Positions 1 to 5,719 of a stretch of DNA of 5,772 nt are shown piece after piece. Positions within the stretch are counted from its first letter, which is position 1. Each line of letters opens with the position of its first letter. The stretch is from Marinosulfonomonas sp. (GTDB taxonomy: Bacteria > Pseudomonadota > Alphaproteobacteria > Rhodobacterales > Rhodobacteraceae): assembly GCA_022712735.1 (NCBI GenBank), contig JAFLKA010000317.1, positions 1 to 5,772 on the forward strand, in the 5' to 3' direction. Below the pieces are notes generated by a model that was not told where the DNA came from, did no database searches, and worked only from the letters and a program-made list of their open reading frames with translations. The position numbers and the translations under genes are program-made.

Positions 1-9
1 GGATTCCCC

Positions 10-873
10 ATGACACGCACTTCCAATCTATTGCTAACCGCCCTCGCCCCCGCGATCTGGGGAAGCAGTTACATCATCGCAACCGAACTGTTGCCCAATG
101 TGCACCCCATCACCGTCGCGCTGTTGCGTGCCCTTCCGGCGGGACTGCTGCTCTTGTTAATCATCTGGGAGCTGCCAAAGGGCGTGTGGCTGTTGCGGAT
201 GATGGTGCTGGGCGCTCTCAACTTTTCGATATTCTGGTCACTGTTGTTTTTTGCGGCATACCGGCTGCCCGGGGGAGTGGCCGCGATCGTCGGCGCGTTG
301 CAGCCTTTCATCGTTGTGTTCGCCGCCCGCGCTTTACTGGGACGCCGGATTCAGGTTCTTTCCGTTCTCGCCGCCGTGACTGGAATTGCAGGTGTCTCCA
401 CCCTGATCCTGTCACCCGAAGCCAAGCTTGATGCATGGGGACTGATCGCAGGCCTTGGCGGGGCGGCATCAATGGCCCTTGGAACGGTGCTTAGTCGCAA
501 ATGGCAGCCACCGGCATCGGCACTTACGTTCACGGCATGGCAATTAACGGCTGGCGGAATACTATTAATTCCAGTTGCGGCTTTCGTCACTCCCGACATC
601 CCGGTTCTGACACCACAAAACCTGATCGGGCTGGCCTATCTGGGCGGGGTCGGGGCGGCTGCTACATATGTTATCTGGCTAAGGGGGATTGCAAGGCTTC
701 AACCCTCGGCGGTTTCGTTTCTGGGCCTTCTAAGCCCCGTGACCGCAGTCATTTTAGGATGGGTTCTGCTGGACCAGACATTAAACGCGGTGCAGGTTCT
801 TGGGGCGTGCGTTGTGCTGGGCAGCGTCTGGATGGGGCAACGCGCGACCAGACCAGCCGCAAAATCCGCATGA
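10..873 (+). CDS. DMT-superfamily (EamA domain) inner-membrane transporter
   Basis: The 287-residue product is an integral membrane protein of the drug/metabolite transporter superfamily, whose members export or import small metabolites such as amino acids. It shows the usual two-repeat architecture: EamA repeat 1 at about residues 7-134 and repeat 2 at about 142-277, with about ten hydrophobic segments (near 7-25, 35-53, 63-83, 88-108, 116-134, 142-160, 172-192, 203-223, 232-252, 260-277). Family-typical pieces are the N-terminal WGSSYI at 17-22, ALLRALPAG at 37-45, and the closing SPVTAVILGWVLLDQTL at 242-258, the standard last-helix-pair motif of EamA proteins. Length matches the family norm (about 280-300). 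The start lies only nine bases into the window, so its promoter and any operon partner are not visible. The tail is short and charged (RPAAKSA). It converges with the next gene. The substrate cannot be read from the sequence. Confidence 0.93.
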   Translation: MTRTSNLLLTALAPAIWGSSYIIATELLPNVHPITVALLRALPAGLLLLLIIWELPKGVWLLRMMVLGALNFSIFWSLLFFAAYRLPGGVAAIVGALQPFIVVFAARALLGRRIQVLSVLAAVTGIAGVSTLILSPEAKLDAWGLIAGLGGAASMALGTVLSRKWQPPASALTFTAWQLTAGGILLIPVAAFVTPDIPVLTPQNLIGLAYLGGVGAAATYVIWLRGIARLQPSAVSFLGLLSPVTAVILGWVLLDQTLNAVQVLGACVVLGSVWMGQRATRPAAKSA

Positions 874-896
874 TTCCGGCAATACTGCACCAGAGG

Positions 897-1859
897 TCAT
901 GCCGTCGCCGCACCCGATTTCTTGGCCAAATCCCCCGTGACCCATTCCATCACCGTGCGGTAAACCATGTATAAAACCACAGGCGTGCAAATCGCCAACC
1001 CCGCGTAAACCCCCGTGATCGCCCATATGCCGTGTCCCTTGGCCACCGCCATCACCTGCACATTGACGAAGGCTGCGGTGGGAAAGGTGAAGGCGGCCCA
1101 GACCGGCGTATACCCGCCCTTCATCATCCACGGCACCAGCAGCAGCAGGATAAACGCCGTCACGCTGCCCGCCCAGTAAAACAGGGTGAAAACCCAGTCA
1201 TAGCCCAAACCGCCAAACCCCAGTGCAAACAGGCACAGCGGCGCAAGGAAGATCATCATCGAGGGGCGCAACGGCACCAGCAACGGGGTGCGTTTCATCG
1301 TCAGCACAATGCCGACGGTGACAATCACATAGGCCAGCAATGCGGCCATGATCAGCCAAGTGCTCTGCCACACGTATCCCAGCGGAATGCCGGCAATCGG
1401 GCCAACCACGGGGCCAACGAAGGTCAGATATTGAAAGGTGCTAAAATGCCGTGCCTCGGGTGGCTCATACCACATCGCATAGAGCACAATACCGCTGGCC
1501 CCGATCTGCATCACCACGCCGGTCCACCAGACCTGCGGCACCGACACACCGAACGGCAACAGGGCGGCGGCCAGCAGCATCATCGCCATCGCCATCGCCG
1601 CAATGCCTGCCCGTGCGGGTGGCCCGCGCATATCCTCGAACAACACCATCGGGCGCGCTACCAGTTTGCGCAAATAGAACGCCACGAACCACAGGAAATA
1701 TCCGGTCGAGGCCGCCAGCATCAGGTTGCCGATATCCTCGGATATCCACGGCAACACATCCGCCGCATTACGCCACCCCAACGCCAGCGACATAAAGCCA
1801 AGGCAGACGGGGAAAACGGCGGGTGGCGTTTGTCGCCATAGCGGGGTGTCTAGCAGCAA
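897..1859 (-). CDS. TehA/SLAC1-type TDT family membrane transporter or anion channel
   Basis: The 320-residue product is a polytopic membrane protein that I place in the tellurite-resistance/dicarboxylate transporter (TDT) family, which includes bacterial TehA and plant SLAC1 anion channels. Supporting features are the N-terminal TPPAVFPVCLGFMSLALGWR (residues 11-30), resembling the first-helix signature of TehA homologues. There are about ten hydrophobic segments, a glycine/proline-rich helix VGPVVGPIAGIPLG (148-161), and WAAFTFPTAAF (254-264), a conserved late-helix motif. Family members are usually 310-340 residues, so this one looks complete. The start codon is TTG (1857-1859): a GGAG lies seven bases upstream (minus strand, 1867-1870). 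An in-frame TAG lies 14 codons upstream of the TTG with no ATG or GTG between them. The conserved N-terminal motif begins at residue 11, ruling out a later start. A perfect palindrome lies 65-80 bases upstream. Tellurite resistance itself should not be assumed; the transported anion is unknown. Confidence 0.87.
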   Translation of the reverse strand: MLLDTPLWRQTPPAVFPVCLGFMSLALGWRNAADVLPWISEDIGNLMLAASTGYFLWFVAFYLRKLVARPMVLFEDMRGPPARAGIAAMAMAMMLLAAALLPFGVSVPQVWWTGVVMQIGASGIVLYAMWYEPPEARHFSTFQYLTFVGPVVGPIAGIPLGYVWQSTWLIMAALLAYVIVTVGIVLTMKRTPLLVPLRPSMMIFLAPLCLFALGFGGLGYDWVFTLFYWAGSVTAFILLLLVPWMMKGGYTPVWAAFTFPTAAFVNVQVMAVAKGHGIWAITGVYAGLAICTPVVLYMVYRTVMEWVTGDLAKKSGAATA

Positions 1860-1924
1860 TGTGGGTCTCCGGTGCGGGGGTGTTTTCGCGTTACCACCAA
1901 CCTAAGAGAAATTAGCAACCGCAA

Positions 1925-1939
1925 TCAAGCCTTGCTTGA
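1925..1939. promoter_or_regulatory. Perfect inverted repeat, possible operator of the TDT transporter gene
   Basis: TCAAGC-CTT-GCTTGA is a perfect 6-base dyad with a 3-base centre. It lies 65-80 bases upstream of the TTG start of the minus-strand transporter gene, where a dimeric repressor or activator would sit. On the minus strand a TTGATT hexamer begins within it, and a poor TTAGGT hexamer follows at 17-base spacing, so it could overlap a weak -35 box. The partner regulator is not in the window. Function is inference from position and symmetry only. Confidence 0.35.
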
Positions 1940-1972
1940 AAGGCACCGGATGTGGGGAGCGATCAAGGTTGG

Positions 1973-2018
1973 GAATTTTGTGCCGTGAAAATTCTGCTGG
2001 TGAACACCACTAATTTTC
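1973..2018. other. Three complementary AT-rich arms able to form mutually exclusive hairpins
   Basis: GAATTTT at 1973-1979 is perfectly complementary to AAAATTC at 1988-1994 (8-base loop). The overlapping GAAAATT at 1987-1993 is perfectly complementary to AATTTTC at 2012-2018. The middle arm can therefore pair with either side but not both. Inside the second hairpin is a further stem, TGGTG-AA-CACCA (1998-2009). This sits in an intergenic stretch of otherwise G+C-rich DNA, directly before the terminator-like hairpin at 2018-2043. The geometry resembles an attenuator, but no gene on the + strand follows it. Confidence 0.4.
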
Positions 2019-2043
2019 GGGGGGGGGATTGCCCCTCGTTTTT
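2018..2043 (+). terminator. Terminator-like G/C hairpin with T5 tract on the + strand
   Basis: A C followed by nine G (2018-2027), then ATTG, then CCCCTCG (2032-2038) can form a stem of about seven pairs including one G-U. TTTTT follows at 2039-2043. The T-tract is on the + strand only; read on the minus strand the hairpin is followed by GAAAATTA, not T. It therefore has the wrong polarity to end the minus-strand gene whose TAA lies at 2042-2044. No + strand gene is visible upstream within the intergenic region. It may stop antisense or read-through transcription. The nine-G run is also prone to slippage and sequencing error. Confidence 0.4.
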
Positions 2044-2683
2044 ATCCTTGATCAATAATATATGTAATATGTCTGTCTCCGCCCAAAGGCGTCAATGAGA
2101 TTTCATCCCATTGATACACCCATATTCCACCCTTTTCAGAGTTACACACAGTCACAGAACCAGCGCGCCCTATCTTGATGTAAATGTCTTCAAATTCAAA
2201 AAAACGATACAAATCATATGAAATAACTCGCCCTAAGCATTTTCCATCACTACCCCAAAATGTAGAAACCTCCTGCGGTAAGTGGCAGTTAACGTCTGCC
2301 TCACACAAACGTGCATTCTTTACAAATTTCGAGAACATAGCTTCTGGAAAAGCGTCGTCTTCACTTAGTTGCCCATGTAAGATATCTAGTTTGAAAGGGG
2401 TTAGGCTAGGCTTACTAAGGTGAAAATGACCATCAGGAAAATGTTTTACATTTGCGCCACTATAATAGCACGAATGAAGTGCTCGGTCTTGGCCTAGAGC
2501 AGTCAAAATGCACTCTTTGCTTCCCCAAGCTATGTCTGAAATAATAGGTGTGTTTTGACCACTGACGGGTAAAGCAAAGGTAATGTATATCAACATAGAT
2601 AAAGCTAGCTGCAAAATCGGCTCCCATTCAGTGAACCCGTATTGCCGCATCTCGGTGACCCGAATTCCGTTCTTATTCAACAT
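2042..2683 (-). CDS. Hypothetical protein, probably exported, six cysteines, low G+C
   Basis: I do not recognise the family. From the ATG at 2683 the product is 213 residues; the open frame continues to an ATG at 2815, but those extra 44 codons fall in the C-run-rich agmatinase leader and overlap its start, so they are unlikely to be translated. An ATG at 2650 (MRQYG, 202 residues) is an equally possible start; neither has a strong ribosome binding site. Just after either start comes a hydrophobic stretch, ILQLALSMLIYITFAL, ending ALPVSG-QN, which looks like a signal peptide with a possible cleavage site or a membrane anchor. The remainder holds six cysteines (KEC, HSC, RLC, VNC, GKC, TVC) and many aromatic residues, consistent with a disulfide-bonded periplasmic or surface protein. 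The C-terminal part (IYIKIGRAGSVTVC, GGIWVYQWDEISLTPL) reads as short beta strands. G+C is about 40% in sampled lines against about 58% in neighbouring metabolic genes, suggesting recent acquisition. It is divergent from the agmatinase gene. Confidence 0.65.
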   Translation of the reverse strand: MLNKNGIRVTEMRQYGFTEWEPILQLALSMLIYITFALPVSGQNTPIISDIAWGSKECILTALGQDRALHSCYYSGANVKHFPDGHFHLSKPSLTPFKLDILHGQLSEDDAFPEAMFSKFVKNARLCEADVNCHLPQEVSTFWGSDGKCLGRVISYDLYRFFEFEDIYIKIGRAGSVTVCNSEKGGIWVYQWDEISLTPLGGDRHITYIIDQG

Positions 2684-2731
2684 ACATTCTGGGTTGCATA
2701 TCCGCCACCGGATTTCAACATCCAAGAACTG

Positions 2732-2782
2732 CCCAATCCCAATCCCCTCTTGCAAACCCAACCCCTCCGCCCCACTCTCCCC
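2732..2782 (-). other. C-run cluster, potential G-quadruplexes on the minus strand
   Basis: The divergent spacer between the exported-protein gene and the agmatinase gene carries seven runs of three or four C on the + strand: 2732-2734, 2738-2740, 2744-2747, 2757-2759, 2762-2765, 2770-2773 and 2779-2782. On the minus strand the last four satisfy the G3+/N1-7 quadruplex pattern, with loops of five, four and two bases read 5' to 3'. Two of the other loops are three bases. The minus strand is the template for agmatinase, so the agmatinase leader RNA would be C-rich and nearly G-free over this stretch. The rest of the 122-base spacer holds no gene that I can see and only weak promoter-like hexamers. 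Confidence 0.45.
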
Positions 2783-2805
2783 ACCAACCACGAAGGGGAC
2801 CAAAC

Positions 2806-3777
2806 ATGAGCACACACGGATATGAAAGCGGGCGGCTGAACCTGCCGTTTGTCGGCATCGCGACCTTCGCCAAAAAACCTTACGTTGAGGATTGGCGCAA
2901 GATCGACGCCGATGTCGCCATCCTTGGCGCGCCTTACGATTTCGGCACCCAATACCGGCCCGGTGCGCGGTTCGGCCCGCGGGCGGTGCGCGAGGCCTCG
3001 ACCCTGTTCGCCTTTGGTCATGCCGGCGCGTATGACCACGAGGATGACGCCACCTATCTGGGCGCTGACGTGCGCATCGTCGATATTGGCGACGCCGACA
3101 TCATCCACACCGACACCACCGGCAGCCACGCCAATATCGAGACCGGCGTGCGGGCCATTCTGGCTGCAGGTGCGCTGCCCGTCACCATTGGCGGCGATCA
3201 TTCGATCAACATCCCCTGCATCAATGCCTTTGATGATCAGGGCGACATCCACATCCTGCAAATCGACGCCCATCTGGATTTCGTTGATCAGCGCCACGGG
3301 GTCACGCATGGCCACGGCAACCCGATGCGCCGCGCAGCGGACAAGGATTATGTCACCGGCCTGACCCAGCTTGGCATCCGCAATGTGTCCTCCACCGCCA
3401 AGGAAGGTTATGAGGACGCCCGCCGCATGGGCTCGGACATCCTGTCAGTGCGCCAAGTGCGTAAACTCGGCACCGAGGCCGTGCTGGCCCGCATCCCGTC
3501 AGGTGCGCGGATATACATCACCATCGATATAGACGCCTTCTGCCCCTCGATTGCGCCGGGCACCGGCACCCCCAGCCACGGCGGGTTCCTCTATTACGAG
3601 GTGCTGGAACTGTTGCAGGGCGTGGCGCAAGCGCACGAGGTGGTCGGCATCGATCTGGTCGAAGTCGCACCGGACTATGATCCGACGGGTAGCACGGCGA
3701 TATTGGCGGCGCAGGTGTTGTTGAATTTGCTGGGGTTTATATTTGAGGCTAAGAAGACGCCCAACTCTTTGCAATAA
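2806..3777 (+). CDS. speB: Agmatinase-family ureohydrolase (Mn2+ dependent)
   Basis: The 323-residue cytoplasmic product belongs to the arginase/agmatinase/formiminoglutamase family, which hydrolyses guanidino compounds to urea and an amine; agmatinase converts agmatine to putrescine. The binuclear metal site is complete: H132 in GGDHS (129-133), D154, H156 and D158 in DAHLD, and D241 and D243 in TIDIDAF. H170 in HGNPMRR and E287 in DLVEVAP are the usual substrate-side residues, and PGTGTP (251-256) is the family loop. The start is ATG 2806, with AAGGGG about eight bases upstream. Oddities: the conserved DIDxxDP reads DIDAFCP, so Cys246 replaces the usual Asp. The last ~20 codons also become markedly AT-rich and end in KKTPNSLQ, a tail that may have been altered by the neighbouring insertion. 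Substrate is not certain: guanidinobutyrate, guanidinopropionate or guanidine hydrolases share this fold, so the symbol is tentative. Confidence 0.88.
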   Translation: MSTHGYESGRLNLPFVGIATFAKKPYVEDWRKIDADVAILGAPYDFGTQYRPGARFGPRAVREASTLFAFGHAGAYDHEDDATYLGADVRIVDIGDADIIHTDTTGSHANIETGVRAILAAGALPVTIGGDHSINIPCINAFDDQGDIHILQIDAHLDFVDQRHGVTHGHGNPMRRAADKDYVTGLTQLGIRNVSSTAKEGYEDARRMGSDILSVRQVRKLGTEAVLARIPSGARIYITIDIDAFCPSIAPGTGTPSHGGFLYYEVLELLQGVAQAHEVVGIDLVEVAPDYDPTGSTAILAAQVLLNLLGFIFEAKKTPNSLQ

Positions 3778-3799
3778 GGTTTATAACTTTACTAATTTT

Positions 3800-3804
3800 G
3801 AGGA
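3800..3804 (+). promoter_or_regulatory. Shine-Dalgarno that favours a TTG start for the PIN-like gene
   Basis: GAGGA at 3800-3804 is the only good ribosome binding site before the PIN-like gene. It directly abuts the ATG at 3805, leaving no spacer, but it is nine bases from an in-frame TTG at 3814. An in-frame TGA at 3799-3801 excludes any earlier start. Initiation at 3814 would give MPRLTVYLDNS and lose only three residues. Confidence 0.45.
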
Positions 3805-4893
3805 ATGCCCGACTTGCCCAGATTGACAGTATATTTAGATAATTCATCGTGGAACCAGCTAGCCAAAGGATTGTTGAGTTCCTTCAAAGATACTATTACA
3901 AAAAACAACTCACTGATTTGCTATTCGCGTGAAAACTTGCACGAAATCATGGCAACAAAGAACAATGCCGTGCGCGCAGCTCTTGAACATCAGCTTGATG
4001 ATCTTTCTGCTCTGCTGATTAAAAACTTGGGGGAAGCCTCAGATGCTGCGACTTATAAAGCGGAGTTTAAACATATCACACACAAGGAGCGGTTGCGCAT
4101 TTACGAAAATGCCGAACCGCTTTCCCCTTTGGGCGGTTTTGGGCTTGCCGACATACTCCAGAAACTTATCGGTGGAATCAGTTCCACAAGCTACGAAGAC
4201 ATTGCTCAAGAAGCCTTTTTGAACCTTAAGTCCATGTTGGAAACGGCCACTAATGATTTGCCGAACAGCCCTGTAAAAACCCAGCTAGAACAAAAAAAGG
4301 AAAAAATCTTGCGAGAGGCAAAGGATGCGCTTGATCAACTTTTAAAGCAGATCAATCAGCATTCAGAGATGCGTCTGCCAGAGCTCGACCACGTAAAAGC
4401 TGCAAATTTTTCAGGCCAAGGAACCGTCGAAAATATTTTTTTAAAGGCCCAGAAAACCGACGCCATTTGGGTGGTGAAGGCCTTCCTGAGTGACATTCCA
4501 GTTCAACGCAACAAAGCCCGTATTATGCAAGCAAATCACGAACAGGTTCTTCGTCTTGCTCAAACCCTGTTCTTTCTCCGCTACAAGCGAGAGGCAAAGA
4601 ATATGAAGGATGGAGAGCGGGCACGAGTGGATTTTCAAGGAAGCACAACCGACTTGGATCACATCGCAAACGCTAGCGCGTGCTCCGTTTTCCATTCATC
4701 GGACAAAGCCCAAGCCCAGCTCGCAGCAGCGGTTTACGATCACCTCAACATCCCAACCCTCGTATGCTATTATTCAGTAAAAACCAATGCGGAGACAGCT
4801 TTGTATTCTCCTTCCACGCTCCAGCTAATTTCGGACAATACGGATGATAACCCTCTACCAATATCCGACGAAGGAGTAGCTAGAAAGCCGTAG
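3805..4893 (+). CDS. PIN-like domain protein, putative RNase, function unknown
   Basis: The 362-residue product has no family name that I can assign with certainty, but its ends look like the split core of a PIN-like nuclease. The first strand and acidic residue are VYLDNSSWNQL (residues 9-19, D12). The second acidic position is SRENLHEI (41-48, E47). Near the C-terminus, TTDLDHIANASACSVFHSSDKAQ (281-303) supplies D283/D285 and D300, followed by NIPTLV (315-320), a plausible closing strand. PIN enzymes use three or four such acidic residues to bind divalent metal and cleave RNA. A long, mainly helical insert (about 55-270) separates the halves and includes a charged, coiled-coil-like stretch at about 160-190. 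This is much larger than VapC toxins (about 130-140 residues). Cytoplasmic: no signal peptide. G+C is about 40-50%, lower than its neighbours. It starts 27 bases after the agmatinase stop and could be co-transcribed with it; no antitoxin-like small gene is adjacent. The start may be TTG 3814 rather than ATG 3805. Confidence 0.8.
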   Translation: MPDLPRLTVYLDNSSWNQLAKGLLSSFKDTITKNNSLICYSRENLHEIMATKNNAVRAALEHQLDDLSALLIKNLGEASDAATYKAEFKHITHKERLRIYENAEPLSPLGGFGLADILQKLIGGISSTSYEDIAQEAFLNLKSMLETATNDLPNSPVKTQLEQKKEKILREAKDALDQLLKQINQHSEMRLPELDHVKAANFSGQGTVENIFLKAQKTDAIWVVKAFLSDIPVQRNKARIMQANHEQVLRLAQTLFFLRYKREAKNMKDGERARVDFQGSTTDLDHIANASACSVFHSSDKAQAQLAAAVYDHLNIPTLVCYYSVKTNAETALYSPSTLQLISDNTDDNPLPISDEGVARKP

Positions 4894-4912
4894 GGTGCGT
4901 GATTTCACACCC
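4893..4912. repeat. Small imperfect palindrome at the PIN-like gene stop, REP-like
   Basis: GGGT (4893-4896), GC, GTGA (4899-4902), TT, TCAC (4905-4908), ACCC (4909-4912) folds into an eight-pair hairpin with a two-base bulge on one side. It begins with the last G of the TAG stop. Intergenic palindromes of the GGGTGCGTGA...TCACGCACCC type are common in bacterial genomes; this copy looks like one that has lost GC from its right arm. It lies in the 30-base gap between two convergent genes. There is no T-tract after it on either strand, so it is at most a weak transcription stop. No second copy is visible in the window. Confidence 0.4.
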
Positions 4913-4923
4913 GTTGCCCAAGC

Positions 4924-5697
4924 TCACTCCCCCAACCTCTCCCGTGTCCCCTTCGCCAGCCCGCGCAGCGCCGTGGCGATCACCGTCACGTCCGCCGACA
5001 GCCCCAGAAACGTCACGCCGAGGTCGCGCATCTCGCCGTAGTCTCCGCCGCCGATGATCCCCGCCGCTTTGCCCGCCGCCGTGATCCGCTCCACTGCGTG
5101 TTTGATGGCCGCTTTCACTTCGGGGGCGCCCGCATTACCTGTGTATCCCATGTCGGCTGACAAATCCGAGGGGCCGATGAACACCACGTCCACGCCCTCC
5201 ACCGCAGCAATCGCGTCGATGTTCTCAATCGCGGCAGCACTTTCGACCTGCACGATCAGGCAGATTTCATCGTTCGCCGTAACAGGGTAATCCGTGATCG
5301 CGTTATAGCCCGAGGCGCGGATCATTGAATTGGCCAAGCCCCGCACTCCATCCGGCGGGTAGCGCACCGCGCGCACCATCGCGGCGGCCTGATCGGCTGT
5401 TTCGACCATCGGCACCACCACCGTTTGCGCCCCGATATCCAGCACCTGTTTCAGCAACCAGTCCTGCCCCGTTGGCACCCGCACCACGACGGACGCGTCC
5501 CCGCCGCTCATCGCTTGCAACTGCGCCAATATCGTCGGCACATCATTCGGGCCGTGTTCGCCATCAATCAGGCACCAGTCATAGCCCGCCGAGGCCGCGA
5601 TTTCGGCCAGCATCGGGTGGGCCGTTCCCAACCACAGGCCGATTTGCATGTCCCCATTGGCAAGCGCTTGTTTCAGTTTGTTTTTCGGTGCTGGCAT
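4924..5697 (-). CDS. hpaI: HpcH/HpaI-family class II aldolase (4-hydroxy-2-oxoheptanedioate aldolase type)
   Basis: The 257-residue cytoplasmic product is a pyruvate-class, metal-dependent aldolase. In E. coli, HpaI splits 4-hydroxy-2-oxoheptanedioate into pyruvate and succinate semialdehyde at the end of homoprotocatechuate degradation. All key positions are present at a constant +3 offset from E. coli HpaI: catalytic H48 in DGEHGPND, R73 in VVVRVP, and metal ligands E152 in VQVES and D178 in GPSDLSADMGYTGN. The RYPPDGVRG motif is at 112-120. The start chosen is ATG 5695-5697 (MPAPKNK) because AAGGAG lies seven bases upstream at 5705-5710. The ATG eight codons earlier (5721) would put this ribosome site inside the coding region. 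Length is close to that of E. coli HpaI. No other homoprotocatechuate genes are visible, so the real substrate may be another 2-oxo-4-hydroxy acid; RhmA and GarL are close relatives, and the symbol reflects family only. Confidence 0.9.
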   Translation of the reverse strand: MPAPKNKLKQALANGDMQIGLWLGTAHPMLAEIAASAGYDWCLIDGEHGPNDVPTILAQLQAMSGGDASVVVRVPTGQDWLLKQVLDIGAQTVVVPMVETADQAAAMVRAVRYPPDGVRGLANSMIRASGYNAITDYPVTANDEICLIVQVESAAAIENIDAIAAVEGVDVVFIGPSDLSADMGYTGNAGAPEVKAAIKHAVERITAAGKAAGIIGGGDYGEMRDLGVTFLGLSADVTVIATALRGLAKGTRERLGE

Positions 5698-5719
5698 GAT
5701 GCATCTCCTTTTGCCCGCC

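Noticed and set aside
874..896. Possible terminator between the convergent exporter and transporter genes
   Set aside because: No stable stem or T-tract is visible in the 23-base gap.
1581..1598. CATCGC repeated three times inside the transporter gene
   Set aside because: It encodes an alternating Ala/Met stretch in a membrane helix; three hexamer copies are readily explained by codon choice.
1032..1841. A 269-codon open frame on the + strand opposite the TDT transporter gene
   Set aside because: Its product is rich in His, Arg and Gln with no domain-like pattern, the typical antisense shadow of a G+C-rich membrane protein gene; the minus-strand frame has clear family motifs.
1859..1915. 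An 18-codon + strand open frame starting ATG at 1859, opposite the transporter start
   Set aside because: No ribosome binding site upstream and no sign of coding; short frames of this size are expected by chance.
2684..2815. N-terminal extension of the exported-protein gene to the ATG at 2815
   Set aside because: The extra 44 codons lie in the C-run-rich leader and overlap the agmatinase ATG; their Gly-rich translation only reflects the G-runs, and the hydrophobic leader fits a start at 2683 or 2650.
2677..3315. A 212-codon minus-strand open frame opposite the agmatinase gene
   Set aside because: It overlaps the conserved ureohydrolase motifs in antisense and has no recognisable content of its own.
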